Assembly (NCBI GenBank): GCA_021234155.1
Contig: JAJEKV010000009.1
Span: 9,184,546 to 9,248,545, forward strand
Length of the DNA: 64,000 nucleotides
Direction: 5' to 3'
Source of the DNA: Isoetes taiwanensis
Lineage: Eukaryota > Streptophyta > Lycopodiopsida > Isoetales > Isoetaceae
Within the stretch, counting starts at the first letter, position 1; each line of letters opens with the position of its first letter. Made by a program: the position numbers and the translations under genes. Of this stretch, positions 12,047 through 22,793 are shown in pieces. Under the pieces are notes generated by a model. That model saw nothing but the letters and a program-made list of their open reading frames with translations. It did not search any database and was not told where the DNA came from.

Positions 12047-13688
12047 TGTGACGTTCCAAGGGAATATACGCCATAAATACGTATATTCCTGAAACCGTCA
12101 CTATACAAGTCTACACATGTAGCCTTGTATACCTTTGAAGTGGCAAGCGGCACATATCTAAGTTAATGGCTTAACTTAGATAACCTTAGGATAAGGCCCA
12201 TTTCCACATGGCCTTAACCTATTGGGCAACCGCCACACGGCCCCATCCTAGTGGTGCCACGTGGCATCCCATGTGGATCCTAGCCTATATTGGCTCAAAC
12301 TCTAACCCTAGACCCTTTTCCTGACCCTAGCACCTGAACTCTCATCTGCGTGCTCGAAACCCCGTTTCGAGCATCGTTCATCGTAGCATAGCCTGCTGCA
12401 GCAGCCCCCGAAGTGTGTGCATGATCGTGGAGGGAGCACGATCTCGACCACGTCAAGGAGCCATGGACACGCCATGGATGGGAGGAAGCGCTTCTGGAGC
12501 AGGTAGGTGGATTAGAGTTCGTAGTAGTTCATTTGGAAGTTAGCATTCCAGATAGGTTGATATGTTGTATCTAGAGTAGAGCCACCCTAGAACCTTTGTT
12601 GAACATCTTGAACCCTAATCAAGGAACCCTAACTGTAAGTTAGATATGTATGATTAGGTTAAGATGTTCTCATGATAGTTATCATGATATGATGTATGTG
12701 AAGTTGGTTGATCTTGTTGCTCCTTTTGTATTGGGAAGGGGGGTAGAGACCTAGGGCCATATGTAGTATGCTTCTAGTATAGATCCCTTAGTTCCTATTA
12801 GTTGCGGCCTGTACATAGGAACCCACCGGACTATTGAGGCTATGATGTGACTCAGCACGACACAACGGGGCTAGAGGCAATGCGGAGGGAGGATCCCTGC
12901 TGAGTGGGGGCTTCGGGGGATCCCACAGTGGGCTAGGCTTATGGTCGGTCACTTCATGTGGGCCGAGCATGGGTCCGACACCTCCTGGGGCGATGGTGTC
13001 ACCCTGCCTCTCAAGAGTTGCAAGTGTCAGCTTGGCTCTTGTTTTGGGGGGTTCAGTCGGGTATGAATCGTGTGTCGTCACGATTCTCTAGCCGCCCGAG
13101 GAGCCTCTAGACCCCGGGAGGGGGAGATGCAACCCTTCCTGCCTCAACGGACCAGGGAGATGCAACCTGGAGTAGTCCCGATGGGTGATGCCATGGGATT
13201 GCGTGTCCGGAAGGCTAGAGTCAAGTCAGAGCCTGATCTAGCCCATCTGCAAAGTATGCACAGGAGGAGCGGATGGAGTGGTCAACCCTAGCCATTGTCT
13301 TATGCCAGCCCTCACCATTGTTATGACTCGGTCTGCTCTATTTTGAGACCTATCCAGTCGGTCTACCTCCTTATGAGTCAGAGCCACGGGTAGGAGCTCT
13401 CATGTTTTGTGGCATATGATTATGTTCTTTGCAGCTATGGATATGTGGATGAGCTACCCTTCGAGGTAGCATGTTGTCTTGTTATTGCTAGTTCTGATGA
13501 TGTTGTGCTTCCGCTGTGATAGGAGCCCATAGGGGAAGGGCACGCAAGACACCTTCGTGCCCCCTTTCCGCACTATGATCATCTCAGAGTGCGGGATAGA
13601 CGGAGGGCCCGTGCGGTTGAAGGACCGGATGGGGGATTTCCTGCCGAGTGTACGGCCGGGTGCCGTATATTTAGCAGGGAACGTCACA
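12047..13688 (+). repeat. Element A 3' LTR, full length
   Basis: 1642 bp from TGTGACGTTCC to GGAACGTCACA, a perfect 11-bp terminal inverted repeat. It is preceded by the polypurine tract and followed by the CAGGT target duplication. It retains the ~1 kb that the 5' copy has lost. Parts of this LTR resemble those of elements C and D, for example near 'GCACAGGAGGAGCGGATGG', which places all three in one family. Confidence 0.93.
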
Positions 13689-13693
13689 CAGGT

Positions 13694-14880
13694 CCGTCAA
13701 CTGTTGGATAATTTATAGCAGTCTTGAAATAAAGACGGCCAATAATAACCTGCACGAAGTACCTTTTTAGCTGTTGTCTCACCCCCAAAGTGGCCGCCAC
13801 ATGCACCTGCATGACATTCGAGAAGTATTCCTTCTTGCTTGGCTTCATCAACACACCTCAGTAAGATGCCATCTTGACTCCTCCTACACAAAATATCTTT
13901 CACAAGAACATAGGACAAACATGCATGTTAAAATTTAGCAAGCTCCTTTGCAGACATACCATGTGGTAAGATTTGCTTAGCTAAATATTGTTTAATAGGG
14001 TGCATCCATGTCACATCAGCATTCAGCAAAAGTGCAAAGGAGTTTTTGGCATCCCTAGTACCCTCTACATTCTCATGTACTTCTTCACAAAATTCTGGAA
14101 AAGCGTAAGAAAGGTAAGAGCTTGGACAGGATTTACCTTATAGCACCTGTACTTTAAAAGAGAATTGGCTCAAGAATACAATCCATCGCTGAAATTTTTG
14201 CTGAAAGTTTTCCCCATAAGCACAAGCAATGGATTTTGCTTCATGATAACGGTCGTGTGATGCTGTAACAAGTAATGCCCGTGCTTTTCGAACAAACATA
14301 CAAGTCCTGCAACATATTTTTCCCCAACTCTGGATATCTTTCTTTCCGCCTGGACCACCGCTACCGTAATAACAAATAACTTGCCTAACTTTAGGAGCAC
14401 TTTGCTGGCACAAAGCTATCCCGACAGCCCACTGGGTGACTGAAATAAATGCTATGAATGGCACATCAAACTTTGGAACGACAATAGTAGAAAGCACTTT
14501 CATAACTTGCACAAATGTCTCAAATGCCTCTTGGCATTCCTTTGACCGCAAAACCTGCACTGTATGGCTCTTTCCCTTTGGCACATGCCCCATTCGTGTT
14601 AATTTTGTGATTGGGCTGATTATGTGCGAAAAATTAGGAACGTGAATGCGCAAAAAAGAACCTGGTCTTATGGGGAAAAGAACCTGATCAAAAGACCAGG
14701 TCCCGGCAACGGAACCATAGATGTTGGGCGAATTTCCCATACCCACCCAACATGGGGGGGAAGCAGACAAAGGCAAACTAAGAGAAAAATTCTGACATAA
14801 AGAGAACCAAGAACTTGGTGCACCCAAACTAAGTTTTCTCATATTAAAGGAGGAAATACAGAGCTTGGGGCAGATTTGAA
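13694..14880 (-). pseudogene. Element B pol, RT/RNase H and integrase zinc finger
   Basis: This is the 5' half of the gypsy pol split by element A. Reading down the minus strand: the end of the reverse transcriptase ('FSHIISPITKLTR', 'ECQEAFETFVQVMK'), RNase H ('VPFIAFISVTQWAVGIALCQ'), then after a degraded stretch the integrase zinc finger ('GGHFGGETTAKKVLRAGYYW', 'CYKLSNS'). A TGA falls where the next Cys of the finger is expected. The frame then joins 'RTCQVCAPR' at 4120, across the insertion. Several stops and frame changes show it is dead. The 5' part of this element (gag, protease, early RT) is absent; sequence above about 14880 is unrelated. Confidence 0.85.
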
Positions 14881-15473
14881 TATGGAGGAGGCTCTCACCC
14901 TCCTCCTTGAGCTTTTGCCACTAAGCCCGTAAGAAATACATTCTGCCACGAGCCTGAGAGAGGGAGATTTTTTTATTTTTCATATAATATTTATGCAACA
15001 TAAAGTTTAATCTAAGCATTTAATAGCACCTCATAATCTCAACCTTCCATTGGACCACTTAATCTCAACCTTCCATCTCCACCACTTCATCTTGACCCTC
15101 TATTTGCACCACTTAATCTTGGCCTTTCATCCCAATCATACAATTTTAACCATTGCCCAAGCAATTAAGTATACGATCTCACAACATTATGATGCCACTG
15201 TTGACAAGTTGCCTTCCACACAAGGTAAAAAATCCTCATGTTCCCTCTTGCAACCGGTCTAACTTTCACCATAATATCTTAGACCATTTATCACCATCAC
15301 TTACCATTGCTCAGACAATTATGTGGTCTTCAATATTATGGTCTCAACGTTGACGAGTTGCCGTCAACACAAGGCCTAATCTCCCCATGTTCCCTCTTGC
15401 AACTAGTCTAACTTTACTACCACAAAATCTAGACCATTACATCATTGCTCGAATATTAAAAAATAATGGTTTC
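14881..15473. repeat. Simple and tandem repeats between elements B and C
   Basis: No gene. Between about 15020 and 15135 a ~30-bp unit ('CCACTTAATCTCAACCTTCC') recurs about four times. A larger ~160-bp unit containing 'ATGTTCCCTCTTGCAAC' and 'GTCTAACTTT' occurs twice (about 15137-15295 and 15302-15450). Element C breaks off at the right edge, in its protease. Confidence 0.6.
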
Positions 15474-17473
15474 CTAATGTTGGCCAAATGTGCCAACATT
15501 TGAGCCAACGCTCCCTGTGTCTACTAATACTACGAAGGACTTGGCTCTGACTTTTCTAATCGTCAAGATGACATGGTACTGACTCTCAGCATTCTCAGAG
15601 TCAATAGCAACAAAGATGTAGCACTCACCCTGGATGTAGTCGCGAGCATCTTCTTCGTCGATCTCCAAGGGTGTCTCCCATCCTCCTAGCTCTACTAGAA
15701 CTACATTCATCACAAAGGGACAGTTGTGTGTCCGATGTCCTAGCTGGAAACACCTGAAGCACAACTGCTTTTCAATACATTCTTGCCTCTTCTCCTTCAG
15801 AATGGACTGTAAGAACTGCTTCACTGCTTTGGAGTAGTTTGAACCACCTGCTTGCTCTTTGTCCCTGAAGCTGACCTGCTTCTTATTTTGCTTGCCAAAA
15901 TTTGCATTCCCTTGCTTTCCATAGTTTGTATTGTACTGAGGTCTAGTAGCTGCTGGGCTTGTTGCTCTTGGGCTATAGCTTCCCGTAGCCTTTCCCTTGT
16001 CCTGATAGTATTGCTGCTTCTGTCCACTAACTTGGGGACATGTTCCTTGTAGGCTCACGGCCTTAGACTCTGCTTCTGACATTGTTATGGGGTTTATTGC
16101 TATCACAAGCTTCCTGATCTCCTCGTTCAAGCCTTCGATGTACCCCTCTACTGCGCCTCTTTCGCTCAACTTTGACACATAGAGCCTCAGCCTCATAAAC
16201 TCTTCTGTGTACTTCTGGACTGTCTTATTGCCCTACTCTAACCTGTAGAACTGTGCATCGTCTGGCACTTATGTTCCCTTAACATGTAGTGATGCTTAAA
16301 TACCTTGGAGAACTTCTTGAATTTGCGGCTATCTCTGCTTAACCATGGGCTTTGGCATAGCCTTTCCACCAAATTCTGGTTGCTCCCTTGAGGTTGGTTG
16401 TTGCTACCCTGCCCTCGTCCTTATCTTTCATATTATAAGCATTCCCGTACTCTTTCATTTCATTCAACCAACTATCGGCTTCCATTCCAAACCTATTGTC
16501 TCCTGAGAACTATTCCAGCTTTCTGGCTTTCCACACATTGCTCAGTTTCTTTTGATACTCGGCTTCAACCCTGCCCCTATCATGGTTGGGACCCTCTCGG
16601 CGGTCCTACCGATCATTGTCCTACCCCTCAGATTCTGAGTCGGAACTAGAGTTGGAGGAATCCGTGCTAGGGGATCTCCTTCTCCAGTTTCTCTTCTTTG
16701 CCTTGTCTGTTCTGCCAGCAGGTGTTTCGAGTAGTTGAACATTCTAGTCTGGTGCAACTGCTGCTCTCCCTGTCAGCAAAGCTCTTATGTCATGGATATT
16801 CGATCTCATTTGCGATATCTCCTCTTCTGGGGTTGGTGCCTCGAACTCTTGGAACAGGTTTCTTGGTTGAAATTGTCTTGCATTTTCTTCCTCTCCATTG
16901 TTTGGATTTGAAGGTCATGAGCCTTCTGTTGGGCGGGGAACTCTCGACACCTCCTCGTCCGACTCTGTTTCCGAGGAAGAAGATGGTGTCCTATCGGGCT
17001 CCCGCTCCCGTATGGTAACCCCTTTGCTTGGTGTTGTTTTTGTCTTCCTGCAGGGTTTCTTTGGCAGTTTTAGGTCCTTCCCTTTGGCCTCCTTCAACTT
17101 CTTGCGCTCCTTCTTTTGTCTTCTACGCTCCTCCTTTTCTGCAATTCTCTTTCTCTTTGCTGTTTTGTTCCTCTTCATCATTTTCTTTTGCTGACGCACT
17201 AGCTCCTCTGGTATTGGCTGGTCCTCTTCATCCTCCTCCTCTTGGCCATTTCCCTGATCCTCTGGATTTTCTTGATTATCAGGGTCCTGAGGTTGTTCTT
17301 GCTGGTCTTGATGTTGTTGGTCAGGTCCTCCTCAACATCTGGATTGGGGTTAGGTTTTCTTCTTGTCTGGCTCGCTCTCGAACCTCCTTGGCCTTCTATT
17401 TTGTTGCAAGAACTTGGACGCTGGTCGATCCGTCTGGCATAACCATTCGAGCAGTTTGTTTGGTGCGGGCCAT
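15474..17473 (-). pseudogene. Element C Gag and start of protease, with histone H3 tail-like N terminus
   Basis: Minus-strand Gag of an LTR element related to A. The start codon at 17471-17473 begins 'MARTKQTAR', identical to the first residues of histone H3. Sixteen codons on come 'LATK' and a TAG stop (17396-17398). Then follow an acidic Gln/Glu-rich stretch, a very basic Lys/Arg helix (16915-17199), 'PRNLFQEFE', and the capsid domain ('NVWKARKLE', 'GNAYNMKDKDEGRVATTNL', 'IWWKGYAK', 'YIEGLNEEIRKLV'). A zinc knuckle 'CFRCFQLGHRTHNC' and the protease start 'FVVLVDTGS' come last, where the element is truncated. Gag and protease share one frame. Multiple stops and shifts make it a pseudogene. 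The family assignment is firm; the H3-like start is read directly from the bases. Confidence 0.85.
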
Positions 17474-17854
17474 GTTTTGAAATAGGTCAATCGCCTTCCG
17501 AGCGCCTAAAAATTGCCTTCTTGGCCGGAGAGCAGCTAGCTGGAGAAGAAAGGTGAAAATGAAGAACCCTAAGGGTCTATTTATAGGTCTGGGAGTTTTA
17601 GGGTTTGGACCTGCAATTTCATGTTATACAATTATGTAAAACATTAGTGTTTGCTAGAATAATACATTAGGTTCTTTCAGGCAAAAGCACTGTACCACTC
17701 ACACAGTGTGAGAGAAGCACTTTCAAAACTTTTGGAAAGGCCTTGGGCGCACTCTGTGAGGGGTTACTCCTTTTTTGCTCTAATTTTAGTTTTTTATACA
17801 GTTTCTTAATGTTAGAATATATTTTCTAGCTTAATTTTCATCCCTTATTCCTTA
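17474..17854 (-). other. Element C leader, gag-proximal part
   Basis: No gene. It contains one copy (about 17690-17775) of an ~80-bp segment with 'CACTCACACAGTGTG' and 'GCACTCTGTGAGGGG', found again in the same orientation at about 21625-21710. The inserted foldback DNA lies between the two copies. Confidence 0.5.
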
Positions 17855-18035
17855 ATCTACATCGTACGTAAAGTTCCTCATTTGTGGGGTATGCAAGTAC
17901 AAAATTTGCTATACTATATAACAAGATTCGCAAAATACTATAAGATTTCAAGCGGAATACTATATGGTGTTGATTTCGTACGTGCAAAATACAATTATGA
18001 GGGCTCTCGCTGCCCGGAGTCACCCCCATGTGAAT
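17855..18035. mobile_element. MITE fragment
   Basis: About 180 bp ending in 'GCTCTCGCTGCCCGGAGT' and 'ATGTGAATATG'. In inverted orientation it matches the core of the MITE at 19990-20635, sharing 'CAAAATACTATAAG' and 'GCTCTCGCTGCCC'. No coding capacity. Confidence 0.55.
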
Positions 18036-19719
18036 ATGTAGCATAATAACGGGGGGTTTTTTTTGTGTTTTTGTACGCTTTTCACAAAGGTTTTCCTAAG
18101 ATTTCATGGCGTATTCGAATGGATGTACTAATGCGTACATCTAGAGTGCATCATTTCTTAGTCGTTGATTTAGCTTTTTTTTTTCAATGGTCCAACATCC
18201 AAGGGCTCACAACAAAAGCCCTCTTTTTATTTTAGGGGCTGAACATGCAAGCCTCGTGGAGCCTCGTGGATATTTCAGGGCATTCTTGCAAAAAAATTAA
18301 TGTTCTTGTGATCAGAGTGGAAACAGATTTGGAGTGGCAGAGGATGATGCGGTCGGATGCTTGCTTCAGCAGTTTGTGCTATATATCCAAAGTTTCCATG
18401 GCATGGTCTAGTGGGTTTTAAGGCAAGAGTGAGTGTGTTGAGATTCTTATTTACATGTGAGCAAATTTTAATGGTGAAATTGGCCTGGAGCTTGGCAACG
18501 AGGTCGGCAGGAATATTGAAAGCAAGTTGCCAACGACATCCCTAACTTGTTCAGCCCTGCAAAAGTCTGTACATTTAATCCGTTCACTGCAGACCCGAGC
18601 ATGTTTTGCCTTGCTGGTCGGAGTTGGGGCCCTGTTTTTTTGTGCAGATGTGCATGTAGGCTTAGTACAAGTTATTCCATGATTTCATTGAGCCAGTAAA
18701 GACCCAAAATGCGCAGGTGATGTTTGAAGGAAGCAGATCAATGGTGTAACTCTGGAACTCGGCATTTACAAAGCTCGTTGCAGTAGAGTAGCAAAACAGA
18801 AACATGGCTTTCAGAATGAAACATTTGTTTTAGGGTTGCAAATGACGATGCAGGAGCTGAAGCTATGTCTGCAAATCTTGGGCACTTTTCTATAAGATCA
18901 ATCCAGGTAGTAAAGTTTGAAACCTAATGGCTTGGAAATAAGAATGCTAGATATTTGATAGTCCATGCTAGATATTTGATTTCTCCTCAGCAGCTTATGC
19001 AGCCGCCTCAGCAGCCCCTTATGCAGCCCCAAGGAGTGCATTAATGTGATCACATCTGGCTGCAGTAAAAGGCCAAGCATGCAAAATGGAAAATGAGTCA
19101 GTGCCACTTTTTAGCTATGCAGAGATGAACTTGCCTGATGGCTACCATAATAACATGATGCTTAACATGATCAATTCTCATGGCCCTTGGGATGTTGACA
19201 TGGTCAGATCTATTGAAGACATGGATTCTTCCTTAATCCTTGCTGAAACAGGTACTACAGATCTCTGGAACTCTCACTCTCTTTCTTCTACCATGGCAAA
19301 TGCTCAGTTCTGAAAAAGCCTTTCATCTTAGAGTTGATCAAATGATGTTCAGCATGTTAGTTTTGAAACCTAGGGTTCATCAAAATTCTTTTGGAAATTT
19401 TGTGCACTGGATTGGAAATGGCATGATTTTGGAGCGTATGATTTGCCTGGCAATTTGCCGCGAATCGGACAAGCATCATCTAAGTCTCGTGGCCTCCCTT
19501 TCCATATTGCTGCCTTGTAATCATAGCATAATAAGTTTGTAGCTTTTCAACATTCTTATTTGCATGTTGGAAGCATGATTTTTCATGCTGCCTTTCTATA
19601 TAATTTCCATGTACCATCTTGCATTATTATATGTGTTGCATCATATTTGTATTTCTTCTTCAAGACTTCTCTCAATTGTTTATGATTTATAATTCCTTTT
19701 GTCTTGCAAACATGTTCTA

Positions 19720-19825
19720 AATCCCTCACAATGGCATTTAAGGAGGATATTACTCTTTATTTGACACTCCAGAATCCCTCACAATGGCATTTAAGGAGGA
19801 TATTACTCTTTATTTGACACTCCAG
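19720..19825. repeat. Perfect 53-bp tandem duplication
   Basis: Two identical 53-bp units stand head to tail, starting 'AATCCCTCACAATGGC' at 19720 and 19773. They look like a recent local duplication. Confidence 0.95.
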
Positions 19826-19989
19826 AATCCCACTAAATCTAATCATCGTGATAGTCTTCCTACTACTTTGGAACTAGATAATCATTTCCTAACATGTTTG
19901 TACTCGAGTGACACTTATAAGTGACGCGATATGATGATCACGTTAATGTATCACGTTCAGTCTTGATGTTATTGTGCTTTTTAGTAATT

Positions 19990-20635
19990 AATATTTAGGC
20001 CCATAACATTTACCTATGTTTGCGTTAGTTAGGGCCCAAAAAATTTTTTAATATAACAATCAACACACAACTACCATTAACACTATTAACACAAACCATT
20101 GCATTTAACACATATTAATTAAAATCCCCCTTAAACCCCCTTTTGTTTGGGTGCATATTCACACGGGGGGTTACGTAGGGCAGCGAGAGCTCCAAAAATA
20201 TATTTACAATACATGTACAAATTTAACACCATTAAGTACATTCTTTAAAACCTTATAGTATTTTGCAAACCTTAATATACAGTATACAAAAACTTGTACA
20301 TGCATACCTCACAAACGAGGATCGCTATGTACGGTCCAGATCTTAGAATAAAGGGCAAATATGCCCATCCGACAGCTCTCGTTGCCCGGAGTAACCCCCC
20401 GTGTGAATATGCACCCAAACAAAAGGGGGTTTAAGGGGGATTTTAATTTAAATGTGTTGGACCCAATGGTTGTGTTAATTAATGTCAATGGTAGTTATGT
20501 GTTGGTTGTTAATATCAATGGTTGTTATGTGTTGGGAGATTTAATTTTTATATGTTGAATGTTAATGGTTTGTGTTGCGAAAATTTTTTTTTGGTCCCTT
20601 CGGGGCCTTAGGGACGTCCCCCCCCCCCCGGGTGT
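19990..20635. mobile_element. MITE with long terminal inverted repeats
   Basis: The left side (about 20100-20195) and right side (about 20360-20450) are inverted copies carrying 'CCCCCTTAAACCCCC', 'TTTTGTTTGGGTGCATATTC' and 'GCAGCGAGAGCT'. The similarity continues outwards more weakly to 'TTAGGGCCCAAAAAATTTTT' and its counterpart near 20590. No protein is encoded. The core matches 17855-18035. The target duplication is unclear. Confidence 0.65.
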
Positions 20636-21552
20636 GATAAAATTTTTAGAATTCAAACCAGAAAAAAACTAGAATTCATTTGAGGCTTTCATCACCTGTA
20701 GCTTCTGAATTTGATCACAATAAAACAAATAGAACATAAGTAAAAGTTAGAGCAAATTGATCCCATTATTCTGAAAGTCATAAAGTTTGCAACACCCATA
20801 CACAAACATTTTTCAACTGGAATTTAACAGCAGCCTTTGGCCTCCATGGATTCTTGTGGTGAGAAACCAAAGTGGGAAACTTTTCTGCTTGTTAGTACAA
20901 GGATCTAGAAGCCTTGGAATTTGCTTAATAACTGCCTCAAATTCTAAAAATGCATAGTAATTTTTTGCAAGCTTCATTCGGAATGAGCCATAAAACAATA
21001 TCCAATAGCGCAATCATGTATTAATCAGCTGGTAGGGTGTGAAAGCCTGCCAAACCCGGCCAAAAAGTTGCTGTGTTAGCATAGATAACTTAACCAAACA
21101 TATCCATATCATACACTATCAAAAAGATCTCGGAGAGAGCTTTCCAACGCAATAAAAATCATCTCAAATAGAGCTCTGGATCAAAAGTTATGATAAGAAA
21201 TGTGTTGCCGGTGGGGAAACTGCACTACATGCGCCCTTCAAGCCCTTCATGTGCCCATTATGCACCACACACACAAAAAGAGGGCTTTTGTTGTGAGCCA
21301 TTGGTTGTTGACCATTGAAAAAGAAGGCTAAAATTAATGGCCCTTCATTTGCCCATTATGCACCACATGCACAAAACAAGGGCTTTTGTTGTGAGCCATT
21401 GGTTGTTGACCATTGAAAAAAAAGGCTAAAATCAATGGCTCAGAAATGGTGCACTCTACGCATTAGTACATCCATTTGAATACATCACGAAATCATAGGA
21501 AAACCTTAGTGAAAAGCGTACAAAAACACCCTGTTATTATGCTACATATTTA

Positions 21553-21809
21553 ATTCTAAGCTATCCTGAACTATCAGATTACTCTAATTATGCATCTATC
21601 TAGGTCAAAATTGATCAACCACTCACACAGTGTGCGAGATCCTTGTTCAAAAATTTTGAAACTACCCTGAGCGCACTCTGTGAGGGGTTACTCCCTAATG
21701 GCCAGAATTTTTCAGGGTTTTTACTGTTCTTCCTAACTTAACATTGTCCTACTTTACTGTCCATAGTCCTAACAGGGAAATGGTCAGTGCCCGATCTTGG
21801 TCTACCAAG
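21553..21809 (-). other. Element C leader, LTR-proximal part
   Basis: No gene. It holds the second copy (about 21625-21710) of the ~80-bp 'CACTCACACAGTGTG' segment also seen at 17690-17775. Confidence 0.5.
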
Positions 21810-21827
21810 ATCATGGCTTTGATACCA
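21810..21827 (-). promoter_or_regulatory. Primer-binding site of element C
   Basis: On the minus strand 'TGGTATCAAAGCC' follows the LTR end after one base. This closely resembles the complement of the 3' end of initiator methionine tRNA, the usual primer of plant LTR retrotransposons. Confidence 0.8.
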
Positions 21828-21828
21828 C

Positions 21829-22793
21829 TGTGACGTCCCCTACTTCTTCTACGATGCTCCATCATATTGGAAGGCGAAATTCATCCCCCTGGCAGCCAAG
21901 CTGACAGAGGCCATCCACCTGACACCAATCCTTTAGCAATGGATCAATGAGGAATAATGGATGGGTCATTTGTCTCGTCTTCCCTCGGGACCGTCCTAGC
22001 TGCGGAAGCGTGAGTAAACATAAGCACATGACATCAAATACAAATAGAATCACCTCGAAGGGTGACTGCACCATAGCATATATGTATAAACACATCAACA
22101 ATATCATCATCACATGGGAGATCCTACCAAGGCTCAGACTCCAGGGTATGGACTAACGGCTTGGGTCTCCAGAAGTCATTGCAGACCAAATTCATAAGAG
22201 TGGAGTGGGCTGGCATAGGAACATGGCTGTTGGGTAGCCCGCTCCATCCGCCCCTCCCAGTGTACACTTTGCAGAGTAGGTTGAAGAGTTTAGAGACTGG
22301 ACCATAGCCTGCCGGGTGCATAGCCAAAGGGGCTACTACTGGGTTTCATCCCCCACCCCCGATGAGGCAAGAGGAGGATCATCCCCTCCAGAGGCATGCA
22401 TGCCCAATACAAGCGGCTAGAGGGCCACTGCCCGTATTTGACTTGAACCTCGTTGAAGGTGATGCATCACCCAAGGGGTGTCGAGCTCATGCCTTGCCCA
22501 CATGTAGTGGCAAACCATTAAGCCTAGCCTGCTAATATCCCTGGTAGGCTTTACACACCAGAGGGATCAGTCAGTGATGGGACAAATCCCCCTTATTCCA
22601 CCGGTCTAGCCCTGCCACTCATAACCAGGCGGGTTCTTGTATAGGGGCCGCATTAATTGGGAATTAATGAGGTTATCTAGAATCATCTGCTACTGAAGGT
22701 TTCAGGGCCTCTATCTCCCTTCCCACATACACAGGAGAGCATAGAATGGAACATCATCATCATAAAAGAACTAAGATACTGAATAGTATCTAA
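21829..22793 (-). repeat. Element C LTR, 5' part missing
   Basis: The minus-strand LTR ends GGGGACGTCACA beside the primer-binding site. Internal stretches resemble the LTRs of A and D, for example the segment around the purine-rich 'GGAGGGGCGGATGGAG' on the minus strand. Its upstream part is replaced at about 22794 by a poly(T) run that begins another insertion. Confidence 0.75.

Larger units (their letters stand above)
4125..13688 (+). mobile_element. Element A: Ty3/gypsy chromovirus with a histone-like cargo ORF
   Basis: This is a 9.56-kb LTR retrotransposon inserted into the integrase gene of element B. It is flanked by the 5-bp target duplication CAGGT (4120-4124 and 13689-13693). It starts TGTGACGTTCC and ends GGAACGTCACA. 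Order: 5' LTR lacking its last ~1 kb and the primer-binding site, a cargo ORF with an H2A-like domain, gag, pol (protease, reverse transcriptase, RNase H, integrase with chromodomain), polypurine tract, full 3' LTR. Across the ~612 bp shared by both LTRs I count about fifteen substitutions and a 2-bp indel by eye, so the insertion is fairly young. The 5' LTR deletion and nonsense codons suggest it is no longer autonomous. Confidence 0.93.
18036..21552. mobile_element. Foldback-type DNA element with ~200-bp inverted arms
   Basis: The arms at about 18036-18240 and 21360-21552 are inverted copies of each other. They share 'GTAGCATAATAAC', 'GTACGCTTTTCAC', 'TGGATGTACTAATGCGTA' and 'GGCTCACAACAAAAGCCCT'. 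Part of the right arm is duplicated in tandem (about 21270-21345). I find no transposase. Inside lie about 1.7 kb of non-repetitive DNA with short open frames (for example 19086-19313) that I cannot identify, a 53-bp tandem duplication, a nested MITE and about 600 bp more of unknown sequence. It interrupts the leader of element C. The exact ends and target duplication are not resolved. Confidence 0.6.

Noticed and set aside
16398-17480. Long plus-strand open frames over the Gag of element C
   Set aside because: They are antisense shadows. The minus strand has Gag motifs and a zinc knuckle; the plus strand gives low-complexity hydrophobic and Ser-rich sequence.
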